Shown here: positions 12,924 to 21,122 of the stretch, piece after piece
How the letters are laid out: each line of letters opens with the position of its first letter
How positions within the stretch are numbered: the stretch's first letter is position 1
Assembly: GCA_033720735.1 (NCBI GenBank)
Contig: JAWWBX010000042.1
Coordinates: 1-21,284 of the forward strand
From: B8-G4 sp033720735
Lineage (GTDB): Bacteria; Bacteroidota; Bacteroidia; Chitinophagales; Saprospiraceae
DNA length: 21,284 bases
Direction of reading: 5' to 3'
The notes under the pieces: generated by a model
Told to the model about the DNA's origin: nothing
The model's database searches: none
The model's input: the letters and a program-made list of their open reading frames with translations, nothing else
Position numbers and translations under genes: made by a program

Positions 12924-14417
12924 CTATCTTGGTGTGATTTCGACCGGAGTGGAGAAATCTCTTCGACACCGCCCCTCGAGCCACAGGTCGTAATCAATGT
13001 AGGCCAAGGCGGATTCCGGGACCAGGGGTGATTCCCCGGATGGAAACAATTTGTCCCGCAGCGCCCGAAACTCTGACCTGCGGTCGAGCGGCCCTGTGCG
13101 GCCCATCCGTGAGAAGAAACGCAGTAGTTCCGTTTCATAGGGCTGGATGCGACCGTGTTTCTTCAGGAAGCGTCGTGTGCTATCCACAAAGTAGCGCATC
13201 ACGAATTGGCTGCCCTCGTCGAGGTGGATCATCAGATTGAGCATGCGGGCATGCGTCTGAAGATCCGTGCGCACCTGTTTGTAGCGGGTCTGAATGAACC
13301 GGTTGACCCAGTGCAAGGCGGTCTTGCTGTCACCCCGCATGAAATAAATGTATCCCAGCTGGAACCAGAACAACAAGGCATAGGATCGTGGCATCTTGCC
13401 GGCATGCTCTTCCACGAAGGTCGCGATCGCATCGATCCGATCCTGTGCGGTTGACTGCAGGGTGTGATTCCGCATCACTTCCAGTTCGATCGTGTAGGTG
13501 CGCAGCACCTGCTTGAGGAGACTGCGGTTTTCGCTCTTCAAAGTCCACTGCTGATAGACATCCTTGCCGCGCTGAATGAGATCCATCGCTTTGTCATACT
13601 GCTTGTTGAAGACGTAGAAGCTGACAAAGTTGTTGATGGAGGAAACGTACAGCCCGGGGCTTTCCGCAATCCGGTGCGGCACTGCTTCAAGGCGGTCGAT
13701 CAGTGTTTGCAGCGTCTGTTCTGCTTTTGATGACGTGCCATCACGGATCTCGCGAAAGTACCGGGCATTATAGTGCATGACCAGTGCTTCCAGTGTCCGG
13801 GCGTTGGTATCGGAATCCAGCCAATCCTCATGCTCAAGGTTCGTTTGGTCGCCGGACATCACCGACCTGCTTACGCCAATGATCAGATCAACGTAGCGGT
13901 TGCGATTGTCCAATCGCCGGATGACTTCCTGCTGGTCAGCGATGATCGCTTCCAGTGCGTCGAACTGATGTGGCCTGACACTCTGGGCCAGGCTGCGTTT
14001 GAGATCCAGCACATCGCAGAGCAGCCCATCCAGTTCGTATTCACGGGCCAGTCGCTCGGCCTTTTGCAACGCCGTATTGGCCTGGAAGTAGAGTTCCTTG
14101 TTGAAGAGGATCTCGGCGTCGCGCAGGCACTGGCGTGCTTCGACACTCTTCGAATTCCCTGCGTGATAGCTGCGCAGGGTGCGCAGGATCAGCTGACGCA
14201 GGTAGTACTTGGTCGCATGCAGCTGCCGCACAAAGGTCTCACCCGCAAACTCCTGCCTGATCGCCGCTTCGTCGTACTGTTGCTGGCGTTCGATCGCGTC
14301 AAAGAGCCGCTCATAGTTATTACGGCCCCGGTGCAACCGGCAGTGGAGCTTGAAGTGGCGCTTTTCGCTCTTGGTGAGTGATTTGATCAGTTCGAAAAGC
14401 TCGTTGGAACCGGGCAT
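12924..14417 (-). CDS. Conserved helical (TPR-like) protein of unknown function
   Basis: 497 residues, almost entirely predicted alpha-helix, with no signal peptide or membrane segment. The N-terminus MPGSNELFELIKSLTKSEKRHFKL is a pattern I recognise from a family of cytoplasmic hypothetical proteins of Bacteroidota, about 450-520 residues long. Further helical pairs such as LYFQANTALQKAERLAREYEL and YDKAMDLIQRGKDVYQQW look like degenerate TPRs. No catalytic motif is seen. The last ~11 residues (DFSTPVEITPR) are encoded by the 24 bp repeat element at 12936-12959 and its flank, so the natural C-terminus has probably been replaced or extended. The ATG at 14417 is the best start. An AT-rich divergent region separates it from the VOC gene. 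Confidence 0.85.
   Translation of the reverse strand: MPGSNELFELIKSLTKSEKRHFKLHCRLHRGRNNYERLFDAIERQQQYDEAAIRQEFAGETFVRQLHATKYYLRQLILRTLRSYHAGNSKSVEARQCLRDAEILFNKELYFQANTALQKAERLAREYELDGLLCDVLDLKRSLAQSVRPHQFDALEAIIADQQEVIRRLDNRNRYVDLIIGVSRSVMSGDQTNLEHEDWLDSDTNARTLEALVMHYNARYFREIRDGTSSKAEQTLQTLIDRLEAVPHRIAESPGLYVSSINNFVSFYVFNKQYDKAMDLIQRGKDVYQQWTLKSENRSLLKQVLRTYTIELEVMRNHTLQSTAQDRIDAIATFVEEHAGKMPRSYALLFWFQLGYIYFMRGDSKTALHWVNRFIQTRYKQVRTDLQTHARMLNLMIHLDEGSQFVMRYFVDSTRRFLKKHGRIQPYETELLRFFSRMGRTGPLDRRSEFRALRDKLFPSGESPLVPESALAYIDYDLWLEGRCRRDFSTPVEITPR
12936..12959. repeat. 24 bp quasi-palindromic element, copy 2 (inverted), inside a gene end
   Basis: Exact reverse complement of 12443-12466; identity stops at the element ends on both sides, which defines its borders. 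The outer GATTTC (12936-12941) and GAAATC (12954-12959) are complementary. It lies within the 3' end of the 497-residue protein gene. Confidence 0.85.
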
Positions 14418-14448
14418 ATGAAATTTACAGTAATTCGTTATAATATAT

Positions 14449-14480
14449 TGGTAATCCGTATTTAATATTCATTATTACCA
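14449..14480. promoter_or_regulatory. Dyad in the divergent promoter region
   Basis: TGGTAAT (14449-14455) and ATTACCA (14474-14480) are perfect 7 bp arms separated by 18 bp of AT-rich sequence. The dyad lies in the very AT-rich region between the divergent helical-protein and VOC genes (14418-14583), a natural place for promoters and an operator. Confidence 0.35.
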
Positions 14481-14583
14481 GTTAGACTTCTACACTTGTA
14501 GGTGAAATTACATTTCATGCATGAATACCCCACCTAAATTTGTCAATGACATCATTTTCAATCACCATCTAACCACACCAAAC

Positions 14584-14961
14584 ATGGCAAACGTGATCAA
14601 TTGGTTCGAAATCCCGGCAAAGAACTTCAGCCGCGCGTGTAAATTCTACGAGCAGGTCCTCAATGGTACCGTGCAGGTCATGCCAGCCGGCGAAATGCCG
14701 CTGCAAATGGGCTTTTTGCCCGGCTATGAGCCCGGCAACGGCGTCGGCGGTGCCGTCGTGGCCGGTGAGGGCTATGAGCCTTCGTCAGCAGGATCGGTCG
14801 TCTATCTCAATGGTGGGGAAGACCTGAGTGGGCCACTCTCCCGTGTTGAAGCCGCCGGTGGCCAGGTCGTTGTACCAAAAACTTCGATCGGCGAGAATGG
14901 CTACATCGCGCATTTCATCGATTGTGAAGGCAATCGGGTTGCACTGCACTCGATGAATTAA
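14584..14961 (+). CDS. VOC (glyoxalase/bleomycin-resistance) superfamily protein
   Basis: 125 residues from ATG 14584. The sequence MANVINWFEIPAKNFSRACKFYEQVL is the typical first beta strand and helix of a VOC module, and the ending ENGYIAHFIDCEGNRVALHSM is the typical last strand pair with the 'D-x-x-G-N-x-x-x-L-h' signature. One complete beta-alpha-beta-beta-beta pair is repeated, giving a normal single-chain length. The specific reaction cannot be assigned; many small proteins of this type are uncharacterised dioxygenase-like or resistance-like VOC members. A longer start at 14521 is possible but adds 21 residues that do not fit the fold. It is followed by a strong hairpin terminator. Confidence 0.88.
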   Translation: MANVINWFEIPAKNFSRACKFYEQVLNGTVQVMPAGEMPLQMGFLPGYEPGNGVGGAVVAGEGYEPSSAGSVVYLNGGEDLSGPLSRVEAAGGQVVVPKTSIGENGYIAHFIDCEGNRVALHSMN

Positions 14962-14980
14962 GCCCTTCTGGCCTGCAAAC

Positions 14981-15020
14981 AGAATGCCTGGTGCCGTACG
15001 TGCCAGGCATTCTTTGTTTA
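14981..15020 (+). terminator. Rho-independent terminator after the VOC gene
   Basis: AGAATGCCTGG (14981-14991) pairs with CCAGGCATTCT (15003-15013), 11 bp, with an 11 nt loop, followed by TTGTTTA. Flanking AAAC and GTTT extend the stem with a small bulge. It begins 19 bp after the VOC stop codon. Confidence 0.85.
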
Positions 15021-15109
15021 CGGCGCATCCGGATTCGTTCCTTCCATGATGGCGGTCATTGCCGGTGAACTGATCCTTTTGTAATTCAGACAGATACCAT
15101 TTGGGTGTT

Positions 15110-15283
15110 ATGACAACGCCAGCGTACCGACACACGTTTTTCCTTGGGCTGATCTGCATTGCCATCGGTATTGCCATGAACAATGCGCAAGGCAGCGGAT
15201 CATTCGGAACCATTTTGGCAGCCATGGGAGGCTACTTCATCATCGCGGCAATGGCAAGTAAACAGCAAGAAAGAACATCGTGA
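15110..15283 (+). CDS. Small two-helix membrane protein
   Basis: 57 residues from ATG 15110. It has two hydrophobic helices, about residues 8-24 (TFFLGLICIAIGIAMNN) and 32-49 (SFGTILAAMGGYFIIAAMA), joined by a short glycine/serine loop, and a charged tail SKQQERTS. No known family is recognised. Its stop overlaps the GTG start of the next gene (GTGA), so the two are translationally coupled. A TTG start at 15101 would only add three residues. The even helix spacing and glycine-rich faces suggest it oligomerises or partners with another membrane protein; the function is unknown. Confidence 0.7.
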   Translation: MTTPAYRHTFFLGLICIAIGIAMNNAQGSGSFGTILAAMGGYFIIAAMASKQQERTS

Positions 15284-15693
15284 AAGTGAAAGGCAAGGTT
15301 GGAGTATGGATCGATCTGGACCGTGCCGTATTAATTGGTATCCACGGGGACACGCATACCGTGGTCACCCTGGACTCTCCGGTTGAGCACCGTGTGCGCA
15401 CCGAAGGCGAGCGCAAGGACTTCAGCAGATTTGGCGATCAGTACATCGACCATGAACGATCGCGCGAAGCGCGGCGTGAGCAACAGATCCGACAGTATGC
15501 CAGGGCGGTTGCTGCTCACCTGAGCGGGGCCGAGCAGATCGTCATTTTCGGACCAGCCCAAATGAAGGATTGGCTGCGGAAGACGATTCTGGAGCAGCCG
15601 ATACTGGCTTCTCGTCTGAAGGCCGTTGAAAGCGCGGACAGCATGACCGAAAGCCAGATGGTGGCATGGGTCCGCGACTACTTTACACCCTGA
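15280..15693 (+). CDS. eRF1-domain-3-like (translation-machinery-like) conserved protein
   Basis: 137 residues from GTG 15280. It begins with a short strand VGVWIDLDRAVLIGI and a following strand HTVVTLDS, then a charged helix (HERSREARREQQIRQYARAVAAHL), and ends with QIVIFGPAQMKDWLRKTI ... ADSMTESQMVAWVRDYF. The 'IFGPaxxK' motif and 'aD.MTe.Qi.a.vr.yF' ending match a family of small bacterial proteins related to domain 3 of eRF1/Pelota (L7Ae-like RNA-binding fold), common in Bacteroidota and Proteobacteria. No function is established for these. The GTGA overlap with the membrane peptide gene implies joint production. A cytoplasmic RNA- or ribosome-related role is inferred from the fold only. 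Confidence 0.75.
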   Translation: MKVKGKVGVWIDLDRAVLIGIHGDTHTVVTLDSPVEHRVRTEGERKDFSRFGDQYIDHERSREARREQQIRQYARAVAAHLSGAEQIVIFGPAQMKDWLRKTILEQPILASRLKAVESADSMTESQMVAWVRDYFTP

Positions 15694-15751
15694 CATTCAT
15701 CATCGCAGGCACGCTGCGACAGCGCAAATAGCATCACAGCCTCATGCCTTT

Positions 15752-15783
15752 GGCTCATGACGCTGAGCCTTCGTTTGAATTTG
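15752..15783 (+). terminator. Possible terminator of the 57 aa / eRF1-like operon
   Basis: GGCTCA (15752-15757) and TGAGCC (15764-15769) form a 6 bp GC-containing stem with a 6 nt loop, followed by TTCGTTTGAATTTG. It lies 58 bp after the eRF1-like stop, in the short gap to the convergent BNR gene. The stem is short, so this is only tentative. Confidence 0.4.
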
Positions 15784-15800
15784 ATCTTGCGGTCAGGGTT

Positions 15801-18449
15801 TCATTCACCTGCTGACTGGACGATCAGGGTGCCGCTCGTGCGATGTCCGCCAGCTGTGATTGACACAGTGTACGTTCCTGCATCCACCAGCTGGGGTCCA
15901 CGACCTCCCCGGCCCTCACCGGCCCTGCGCAGGTTCCATGACGCGAGATTGAGTCCGCGCGTCCCGTCGATCTCCATTTCATGCACGGTCTGTCCATCGG
16001 TATTGCTGACAGTGATCTGGACGGCGGCATCCTGCGCCAGGCTGAAGCAAATGTTGGCGGGCGTTGCACTCTGCCACCACCGTTGTGGGAGGGTGGTTGG
16101 TTCGACCTGAAACAGATGAAGGTCAGCCGCCAGTATTTCGTCAGTCAAATTCTGGATGAGTCGCGCATCCATGGCGTACATCCCCCGCCCTTCGGAGGCA
16201 GCGATCAGGATATCCTCGCGGGGATGGATCACTACATCATGGACGAAAGTTGTGGGGATGTTGTTGGCAAGGACGTGCCAATGCTGCCCGCCGTTGAGCG
16301 ATACATAGACGCCCAGGTCGGTGCCTACATACAAGACATCCTTGTTTTTGGGATCTTCCATGATGACATTGACGGGACCGCACGGGATGTTGGCCGTGAT
16401 ATCTCTCCAGGTCTTGCCATGGTCGGTCGACTTCCAGATGTAGGCTGCAAAGTCATCATCGCGCTTGCCATTCTGGGCCAGGTACACCGTCCCTTCCGTA
16501 TGGGCCGAGGCAACGATCTTCGACACCCACTGATGTACCGGCACGTTGCCGGTCAACTCGACCCAGTCCACGCCGTGATTGTCGGTGCGATGAATGCGCC
16601 CGTCATCGGTGCCAACATAGATCTGTCCAAATTTAAATGGTGACTCGGCGATGGCAAAGATGGTCTGGTAAGGGATGTCGCCATACTTGTCGGGGTTGTT
16701 GTACGAGAGGTCTGGGCTGATCCGATCCCAACTGTCGCCCCGGTCCAGCGACCGGAAGAGGTAGTTCATGCCGTGATAGATGATCCGCGGATTGTGTGGT
16801 GAAATAATGGTGGCGGCCAACCACTGCCCGCGAAACGGAACTTCACCCTCCGCAGGTTGTGGCAGGATACTGACGCTTTCCTCAGTCTCAAGGTTCGTCC
16901 TTGACAGTCGACCATAGAAGCTTGAAGAATACACAATGTTGGGGTCCGTCGGGTCAATGTTGTGACGCGTACCCTCTCCACCCGGTGCACGCTCCCACTC
17001 CACGGCAGGGATATTCTGACGGCCATTTGACAGATCGAGCACACCCGAGAAGCTACCGTGATCCTGGATCGATCCGTACAATCTCACCGGGTTGCCCATG
17101 TCGAATGCCGCATTGAAGAACTGCACCAGCGGCAGGTTGTCATAGAACGTGCGGAAGTTCTCACCGTCATAAGAGATCGCCACCCCGCCGTCGTTGACGT
17201 TGACAAGGTAATCGGAGTTGGCAGGATCGATCCACAGACCGTGGTGGTCACCGTGCATCCCGCGCAACGGACGGAAGGTCTTGCCTCCGTCCTCCGACAT
17301 ATTGAGGGCCAGTCCCATGACATAGATCTTGTCCGGATCGTTGGGGTCGACCCGCATCTGTCCAAACACCCACCCATACGTATTTGACAGGCGCTCCATG
17401 TAGCGGTTGTTTTCGCTGACCTGGCGCCAGTTCCGCCCACCATCGTCAGTCCGGTAGACCGTTGCACCCTTGATGATCGGGCCCGCAGGCCTTCCGTACG
17501 AATCGAGTTGACCTTCCTCGGGCATGCGCAGTACCTCGTAGTTGTCAATGAACGCATAGAGTGTGTTGGGTTGGGACATGCAGATGTCAATGCCGATGCG
17601 TCCCCGGTATTCCGCTGCCACCAGGCCGTTGTCGATCTCGGTCCAGGTCTTGCCACCGTTCGTCGTTTTGTAGATCGAGCTCTTGTCGTAGCCCTCCTCA
17701 ACACGCGGGTCATTCCATTTCCGCCGTACGCGCTGCCAGGTCGAGAGGTAGAGGATGTTAGGGTTGGTCGGATGCATCACCAGGTCATTGACCCCGGTGC
17801 GCTCATCGACATAGAAGATCTTTTCCCAGGTATCCCCGCCATTCCGGGTGAGATACAGCCCGCGCGAGGGATTGTCGGTCCACTCATTGCCGGTCGATGC
17901 GACATAGACGATGTCGGGATTCTTCGGATGAATAATGATCCGGGGGATCGTCTTGGTATCCGTCAGACCTTTGTGTTCCCAGGTCTCACCCCCATCGACG
18001 GACTTGTAGACTCCGGCTCCGGCGTGTGAACTCCGGAAGATATTTGCCTCACCCGTCCCGATCCAGATGATATCCTGATTGGATGGTGCCAGTGTCACGT
18101 CGCCAATTGAAGTCGATATCCCGTGCTCGAAGATCGGCTCCCAGGTCGTTCCCTCGTTCTGTGTGCGCCAGACTCCACCGGTTGCACCGGCCACATAGAT
18201 CGTATAGTGCTTCCCTTTGGGGGCTACCACTGCCACATCGGTCATCCTGCCCGAGATGTTCGTCGGACCCAGGAACTGCCACGGCACATTCCTGAAAATG
18301 GAGGTTTCGGTCATTGCCACATGCTCCGCGTACCATTGCTCGCGCAACTCCGGCGGTGTCTGGTCGGTGTAGGTTTGTGCTACTGTAATTGCGCCAACGG
18401 CAAGCAGGAGGGCGGTCAATGTGGAACGGAAAGCAGACGAAATGAACAT
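15801..18449 (-). CDS. Secreted Asp-box (BNR/VPS10-like) multi-propeller protein
   Basis: 882 residues. The signal peptide covers about residues 1-24 (RSTLTALLLAVGAITVAQ, cleavage near AVA or VAQ). The body has about ten Asp-box motifs of the S/T-x-D-x-G-x-x-W type: TQNEGTTW, SVDGGETW, TRNGGDTW, TTNGGKTW, TDDGGRNW, SEDGGKTF, SLDRGDSW, TDNHGVDW, STDHGKTW and SLNGGQHW. These turn structures are diagnostic of sialidase/sortilin-like beta-propellers; two stacked propellers would account for the length. The C-terminus (ITVSNTDGQTVHEMEI ... LNLASWNLRR ... AGTYTVSITAGG) is a FlgD/Ig-like beta domain often seen at the end of such proteins. Catalytic residues of a sialidase are not evident, so binding or scaffolding is as likely as hydrolysis. 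The divergent neighbour is a macroglobulin/TonB-plug protein. Confidence 0.9.
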   Translation of the reverse strand: MFISSAFRSTLTALLLAVGAITVAQTYTDQTPPELREQWYAEHVAMTETSIFRNVPWQFLGPTNISGRMTDVAVVAPKGKHYTIYVAGATGGVWRTQNEGTTWEPIFEHGISTSIGDVTLAPSNQDIIWIGTGEANIFRSSHAGAGVYKSVDGGETWEHKGLTDTKTIPRIIIHPKNPDIVYVASTGNEWTDNPSRGLYLTRNGGDTWEKIFYVDERTGVNDLVMHPTNPNILYLSTWQRVRRKWNDPRVEEGYDKSSIYKTTNGGKTWTEIDNGLVAAEYRGRIGIDICMSQPNTLYAFIDNYEVLRMPEEGQLDSYGRPAGPIIKGATVYRTDDGGRNWRQVSENNRYMERLSNTYGWVFGQMRVDPNDPDKIYVMGLALNMSEDGGKTFRPLRGMHGDHHGLWIDPANSDYLVNVNDGGVAISYDGENFRTFYDNLPLVQFFNAAFDMGNPVRLYGSIQDHGSFSGVLDLSNGRQNIPAVEWERAPGGEGTRHNIDPTDPNIVYSSSFYGRLSRTNLETEESVSILPQPAEGEVPFRGQWLAATIISPHNPRIIYHGMNYLFRSLDRGDSWDRISPDLSYNNPDKYGDIPYQTIFAIAESPFKFGQIYVGTDDGRIHRTDNHGVDWVELTGNVPVHQWVSKIVASAHTEGTVYLAQNGKRDDDFAAYIWKSTDHGKTWRDITANIPCGPVNVIMEDPKNKDVLYVGTDLGVYVSLNGGQHWHVLANNIPTTFVHDVVIHPREDILIAASEGRGMYAMDARLIQNLTDEILAADLHLFQVEPTTLPQRWWQSATPANICFSLAQDAAVQITVSNTDGQTVHEMEIDGTRGLNLASWNLRRAGEGRGGRGPQLVDAGTYTVSITAGGHRTSGTLIVQSAGE

Positions 18450-18574
18450 GATAGTCTGGTATTGTTTTAGGTTGCCCGGTGGCCGGGTCTGAGAAATGTC
18501 GTGGAAATTAAGGAAAAGATCGCGGAGGCTCTTTAGCCATTGGCATAGCCGGTCTCACACCAAAACAAATCCGC

Positions 18575-18582
18575 TAGTTTTG
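18575..18582 (+). promoter_or_regulatory. Bacteroidota -7 promoter box (TAnnTTTG)
   Basis: TAGTTTTG matches the TAnnTTTG -7 consensus of Bacteroidota primary-sigma promoters exactly, 17 bp before the ATG of the macroglobulin/TonB-plug gene. A TTG at 18540-18542 is too far (32 bp) to be the usual -33 element, and no better TTG is present, so this is either a weak promoter or a chance match. A short 5' leader of about 10 nt would result. Confidence 0.45.
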
Positions 18583-18599
18583 TTGGATACCGACCACTG

Positions 18600-21119
18600 A
18601 TGAAGTCAATTCGCCTGCTGCTCCTGGGAATCTGCCTGGCCAATGTCAGTCAGGTGCCTTCGCCACAACGGACGATCGCACAGCTGGAAACCTTTCACCG
18701 CGATTTCCCCCAGGAGAAGGTGTACCTCCATACGGACAAATCCCAGTACGTCCTGGGAGAGCAGCTCTGGGGCAAGCTCTACCTGCTCGATGCGATCTAC
18801 CATCAGCGACTCACCCCGAGCCAGCAGGTGCACATCGAACTCTTTGATCCCAACAATACGCTCCGAATCACGCGGTTGGTCCGGATCGAAGATGGCGGTG
18901 GTGCATTCGACTTGTTCTTCGCACCGTCATGGGAACCCGGTACTTACCTGATCAGAGCATACACCAGCTACATGCGCAATTTCCGGGAACCTTTTTTCTA
19001 CCAGCGGGAGATCGAGGTTTATCATGCCTTTGCAGGATGGGACAGCGCGCCCCCATCCGGCTCCGGAGATGCGCCACCCCCAGAACGGAAGGTCAATCAT
19101 GCGGAGAACATGACGGTCCGCTTTTATCCCGAAGGGGGTGGTTTGGTCTCGGGACTGCGCAGTCAGATCGGCATTCGCGCCACCAACAGTGATGATGCAG
19201 GGATGGCAGTGCAGGGTCAGATCGTTGCGGACGGCACCACGGTCACCCGTTTTGCGACCCACGCGACCGGACTTGGGGTGTGTGCGCTCACGCCACATCC
19301 CGGTCAGGTTTATCAGGCCATCATCGAAACGCCACAGGGCCCGATGACGTTTGATCTTCCCGAGGTGGAGGAAACAGGATTTGTCCTGCACCTGGATCAA
19401 CGGAGTGACTCGGTCCTCGTACAGGTCCAAACCAACATCCCCAACGGCCTGGATGGATCATACATCGTCGCTCATGTGCGTGGGCAGCTCATCGGACTGA
19501 TCGACAACCTCAGCGGGTCCCAGGTCCGATACCTGCTGCCCCTGCATGAGGTGCCGGATGGGGTTTTGCATTTTACCCTTTTCTCTGGCGACGGGGTGCC
19601 GCGCTGTGAGCGTCTGATCTTTCACTATCTGGCCGACCGGCAACCCTTGGTCACCCTGGCCACGAACCGGGAAAACTATGGTAAACGGGAACGCGTGGAA
19701 CTGCAGATACGCAGCACTTCCCCTGCCGGCGATCCCGTTGCGCTGCTCGGGTCCCTCGCCGTCACGGATATGGTGCAGGTACCACGTCACGCTCACAGCC
19801 GCGATATCAGAACATATCTCCTGCTCGAATCTGACCTGCGCGGGGTCATCGCGCATCCCGGCGCTTTTTTCGACGAAACCAACCCCTCCCGAAACCGGCT
19901 TCTGGATGCCCTGATGCTTACTCATGGCTGGCGCCGGTTTGACTGGAAGTCCGTGCTGCGCAGTGATTGGCCCGACTTGCAGTGGATACCGGAAAATGCG
20001 ATCGAAGTGTCGGGGTACGTGACACGCCGTGGGAGTGCAAAGCGGCCAGTGCGTGCCAATGTGTTTCTCTCCACATTGCGTGAAGACTTTGAGATGCGCA
20101 AAGCAATGACAGATATCAATGGGTCCTTTTCCTTTGGCGGGCTGCATCTTGATGATACCGTTACACTGATGTTTCAGGCTGACATTCACAATGCCAATCG
20201 CCGGGAGGCGATGGAGCGACGGCGCAAGAAACGCGGCGAAGGGCCGGTAGGCAGCCGTCAGGTCGAGATCCACCTCGATCCGGTCATCCTCCCCGAACTC
20301 AACCGGGCGGCGGCTGGGGCTGATCCGGCACCTGACAGCACCACGCTGGAGGCGTTTCTGGAAGCCAGCCGGCGTGTGCAAACAGTTGATTCTGCCTATG
20401 CTGATCTGCTCAACATCGAGCTGGACGAAGTCGTGATCTCAGAGAAGACTGTTGACGAGCAAGAGGCGTACCTCAAAAACCGCGGCATTCTGTACGCCGA
20501 GCCTGATCAGAGGCTGGTGATCGATTCGCTGCCTGTCGGTGAGTTGGCCACCAATGTGTTTGACCTGATCCAGGGGAAGTTTCCCGGGGTGGAGATCGTG
20601 GGCACCTTCCCCAACCGGACAGCCCGGATCCGCGGGATCAACTCCATCAATTTGAATACGACCGCACTCATTCTTCTCGACGGTATCCCGGTTGAGCCGT
20701 CGCTGGCCAATGCCATTCCTGTGCGCAATATTGCTTTTGTCGACGTGATCGCAAGTTTGTCCAAAACTGCCGCCTACGGTGGCATGGGCCGCAGCGGGAT
20801 CATCGCGATTTATCGCAAACGGCCCGGGGAACATGCGCCGCGCTACCGTGAGGTGAATGGTGTGTTACACTACACGCACCCCGGGTACTACCAGGCCATC
20901 CGGTTTGAGAGTCCTGACCACGGTCGCCAGACCGATCCTTCCAAACCAGACCTGCGTACCACCGTGTTCTGGGACCCGGATATCAGGACGGAGCCCGATC
21001 GTCCTTATCATATCACATTTTACACGGCTGATCGCGCTACCGTGTATGCCGTTCGCCTGGAGGGAGTCACAGAGAGCGGACAACCTGTTGTCGAGACCAT
21101 CACGCTGCAAGTTCAGTAG
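18600..21119 (+). CDS. Alpha-2-macroglobulin-like / TonB-plug-domain exoprotein (no barrel)
   Basis: 839 residues. A signal peptide covers residues ~1-20 (MKSIRLLLLGICLANVSQVP). Residues ~30-140 resemble an MG2-like macroglobulin domain (EKVYLHTDKSQYVLGEQLWGKLYL ... GTYLIRAYTSYMRN). A carboxypeptidase-regulatory-like beta domain (EVSGYVTRRGSAKRPVRANVFLST) lies at about 465-545. Residues ~650-730 form a TonB-receptor plug-like domain (VFDLIQGKFPGVEIVG ... RIRGINSINLN ... ILLDGIPVEP). The 22-strand barrel of a true receptor is absent; the protein ends 110 residues after the plug. This architecture is a recognised but poorly understood family of Bacteroidota exoproteins; the plug-like domain may engage an outer-membrane partner. 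The ATG at 18600 follows a TAnnTTTG box at the correct distance. Confidence 0.88.
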   Translation: MKSIRLLLLGICLANVSQVPSPQRTIAQLETFHRDFPQEKVYLHTDKSQYVLGEQLWGKLYLLDAIYHQRLTPSQQVHIELFDPNNTLRITRLVRIEDGGGAFDLFFAPSWEPGTYLIRAYTSYMRNFREPFFYQREIEVYHAFAGWDSAPPSGSGDAPPPERKVNHAENMTVRFYPEGGGLVSGLRSQIGIRATNSDDAGMAVQGQIVADGTTVTRFATHATGLGVCALTPHPGQVYQAIIETPQGPMTFDLPEVEETGFVLHLDQRSDSVLVQVQTNIPNGLDGSYIVAHVRGQLIGLIDNLSGSQVRYLLPLHEVPDGVLHFTLFSGDGVPRCERLIFHYLADRQPLVTLATNRENYGKRERVELQIRSTSPAGDPVALLGSLAVTDMVQVPRHAHSRDIRTYLLLESDLRGVIAHPGAFFDETNPSRNRLLDALMLTHGWRRFDWKSVLRSDWPDLQWIPENAIEVSGYVTRRGSAKRPVRANVFLSTLREDFEMRKAMTDINGSFSFGGLHLDDTVTLMFQADIHNANRREAMERRRKKRGEGPVGSRQVEIHLDPVILPELNRAAAGADPAPDSTTLEAFLEASRRVQTVDSAYADLLNIELDEVVISEKTVDEQEAYLKNRGILYAEPDQRLVIDSLPVGELATNVFDLIQGKFPGVEIVGTFPNRTARIRGINSINLNTTALILLDGIPVEPSLANAIPVRNIAFVDVIASLSKTAAYGGMGRSGIIAIYRKRPGEHAPRYREVNGVLHYTHPGYYQAIRFESPDHGRQTDPSKPDLRTTVFWDPDIRTEPDRPYHITFYTADRATVYAVRLEGVTESGQPVVETITLQVQ

Positions 21120-21122
21120 TTC

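Noticed and set aside
13773..14381. 202-codon plus-strand frame opposite the helical protein gene
   Set aside because: Antisense shadow with no fold features; the minus-strand frame matches a known conserved family.
14521..14583. Upstream ATG for the VOC protein
   Set aside because: The added 21 residues do not belong to the VOC fold; the second ATG begins exactly at the family's usual N-terminus.
15981..16643. 220-codon plus-strand frame opposite the Asp-box gene
   Set aside because: Antisense shadow; the minus-strand protein has a signal peptide and repeated Asp boxes.
18540..18542. TTG as a -33 element for the TAGTTTTG box
   Set aside because: The gap to the -7 box is 32 bp against an expected ~19-21 bp.
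19458..20381. 307-codon minus-strand frame opposite the macroglobulin/TonB-plug gene
   Set aside because: Antisense shadow of a well-supported gene; no motif or start context supports it.
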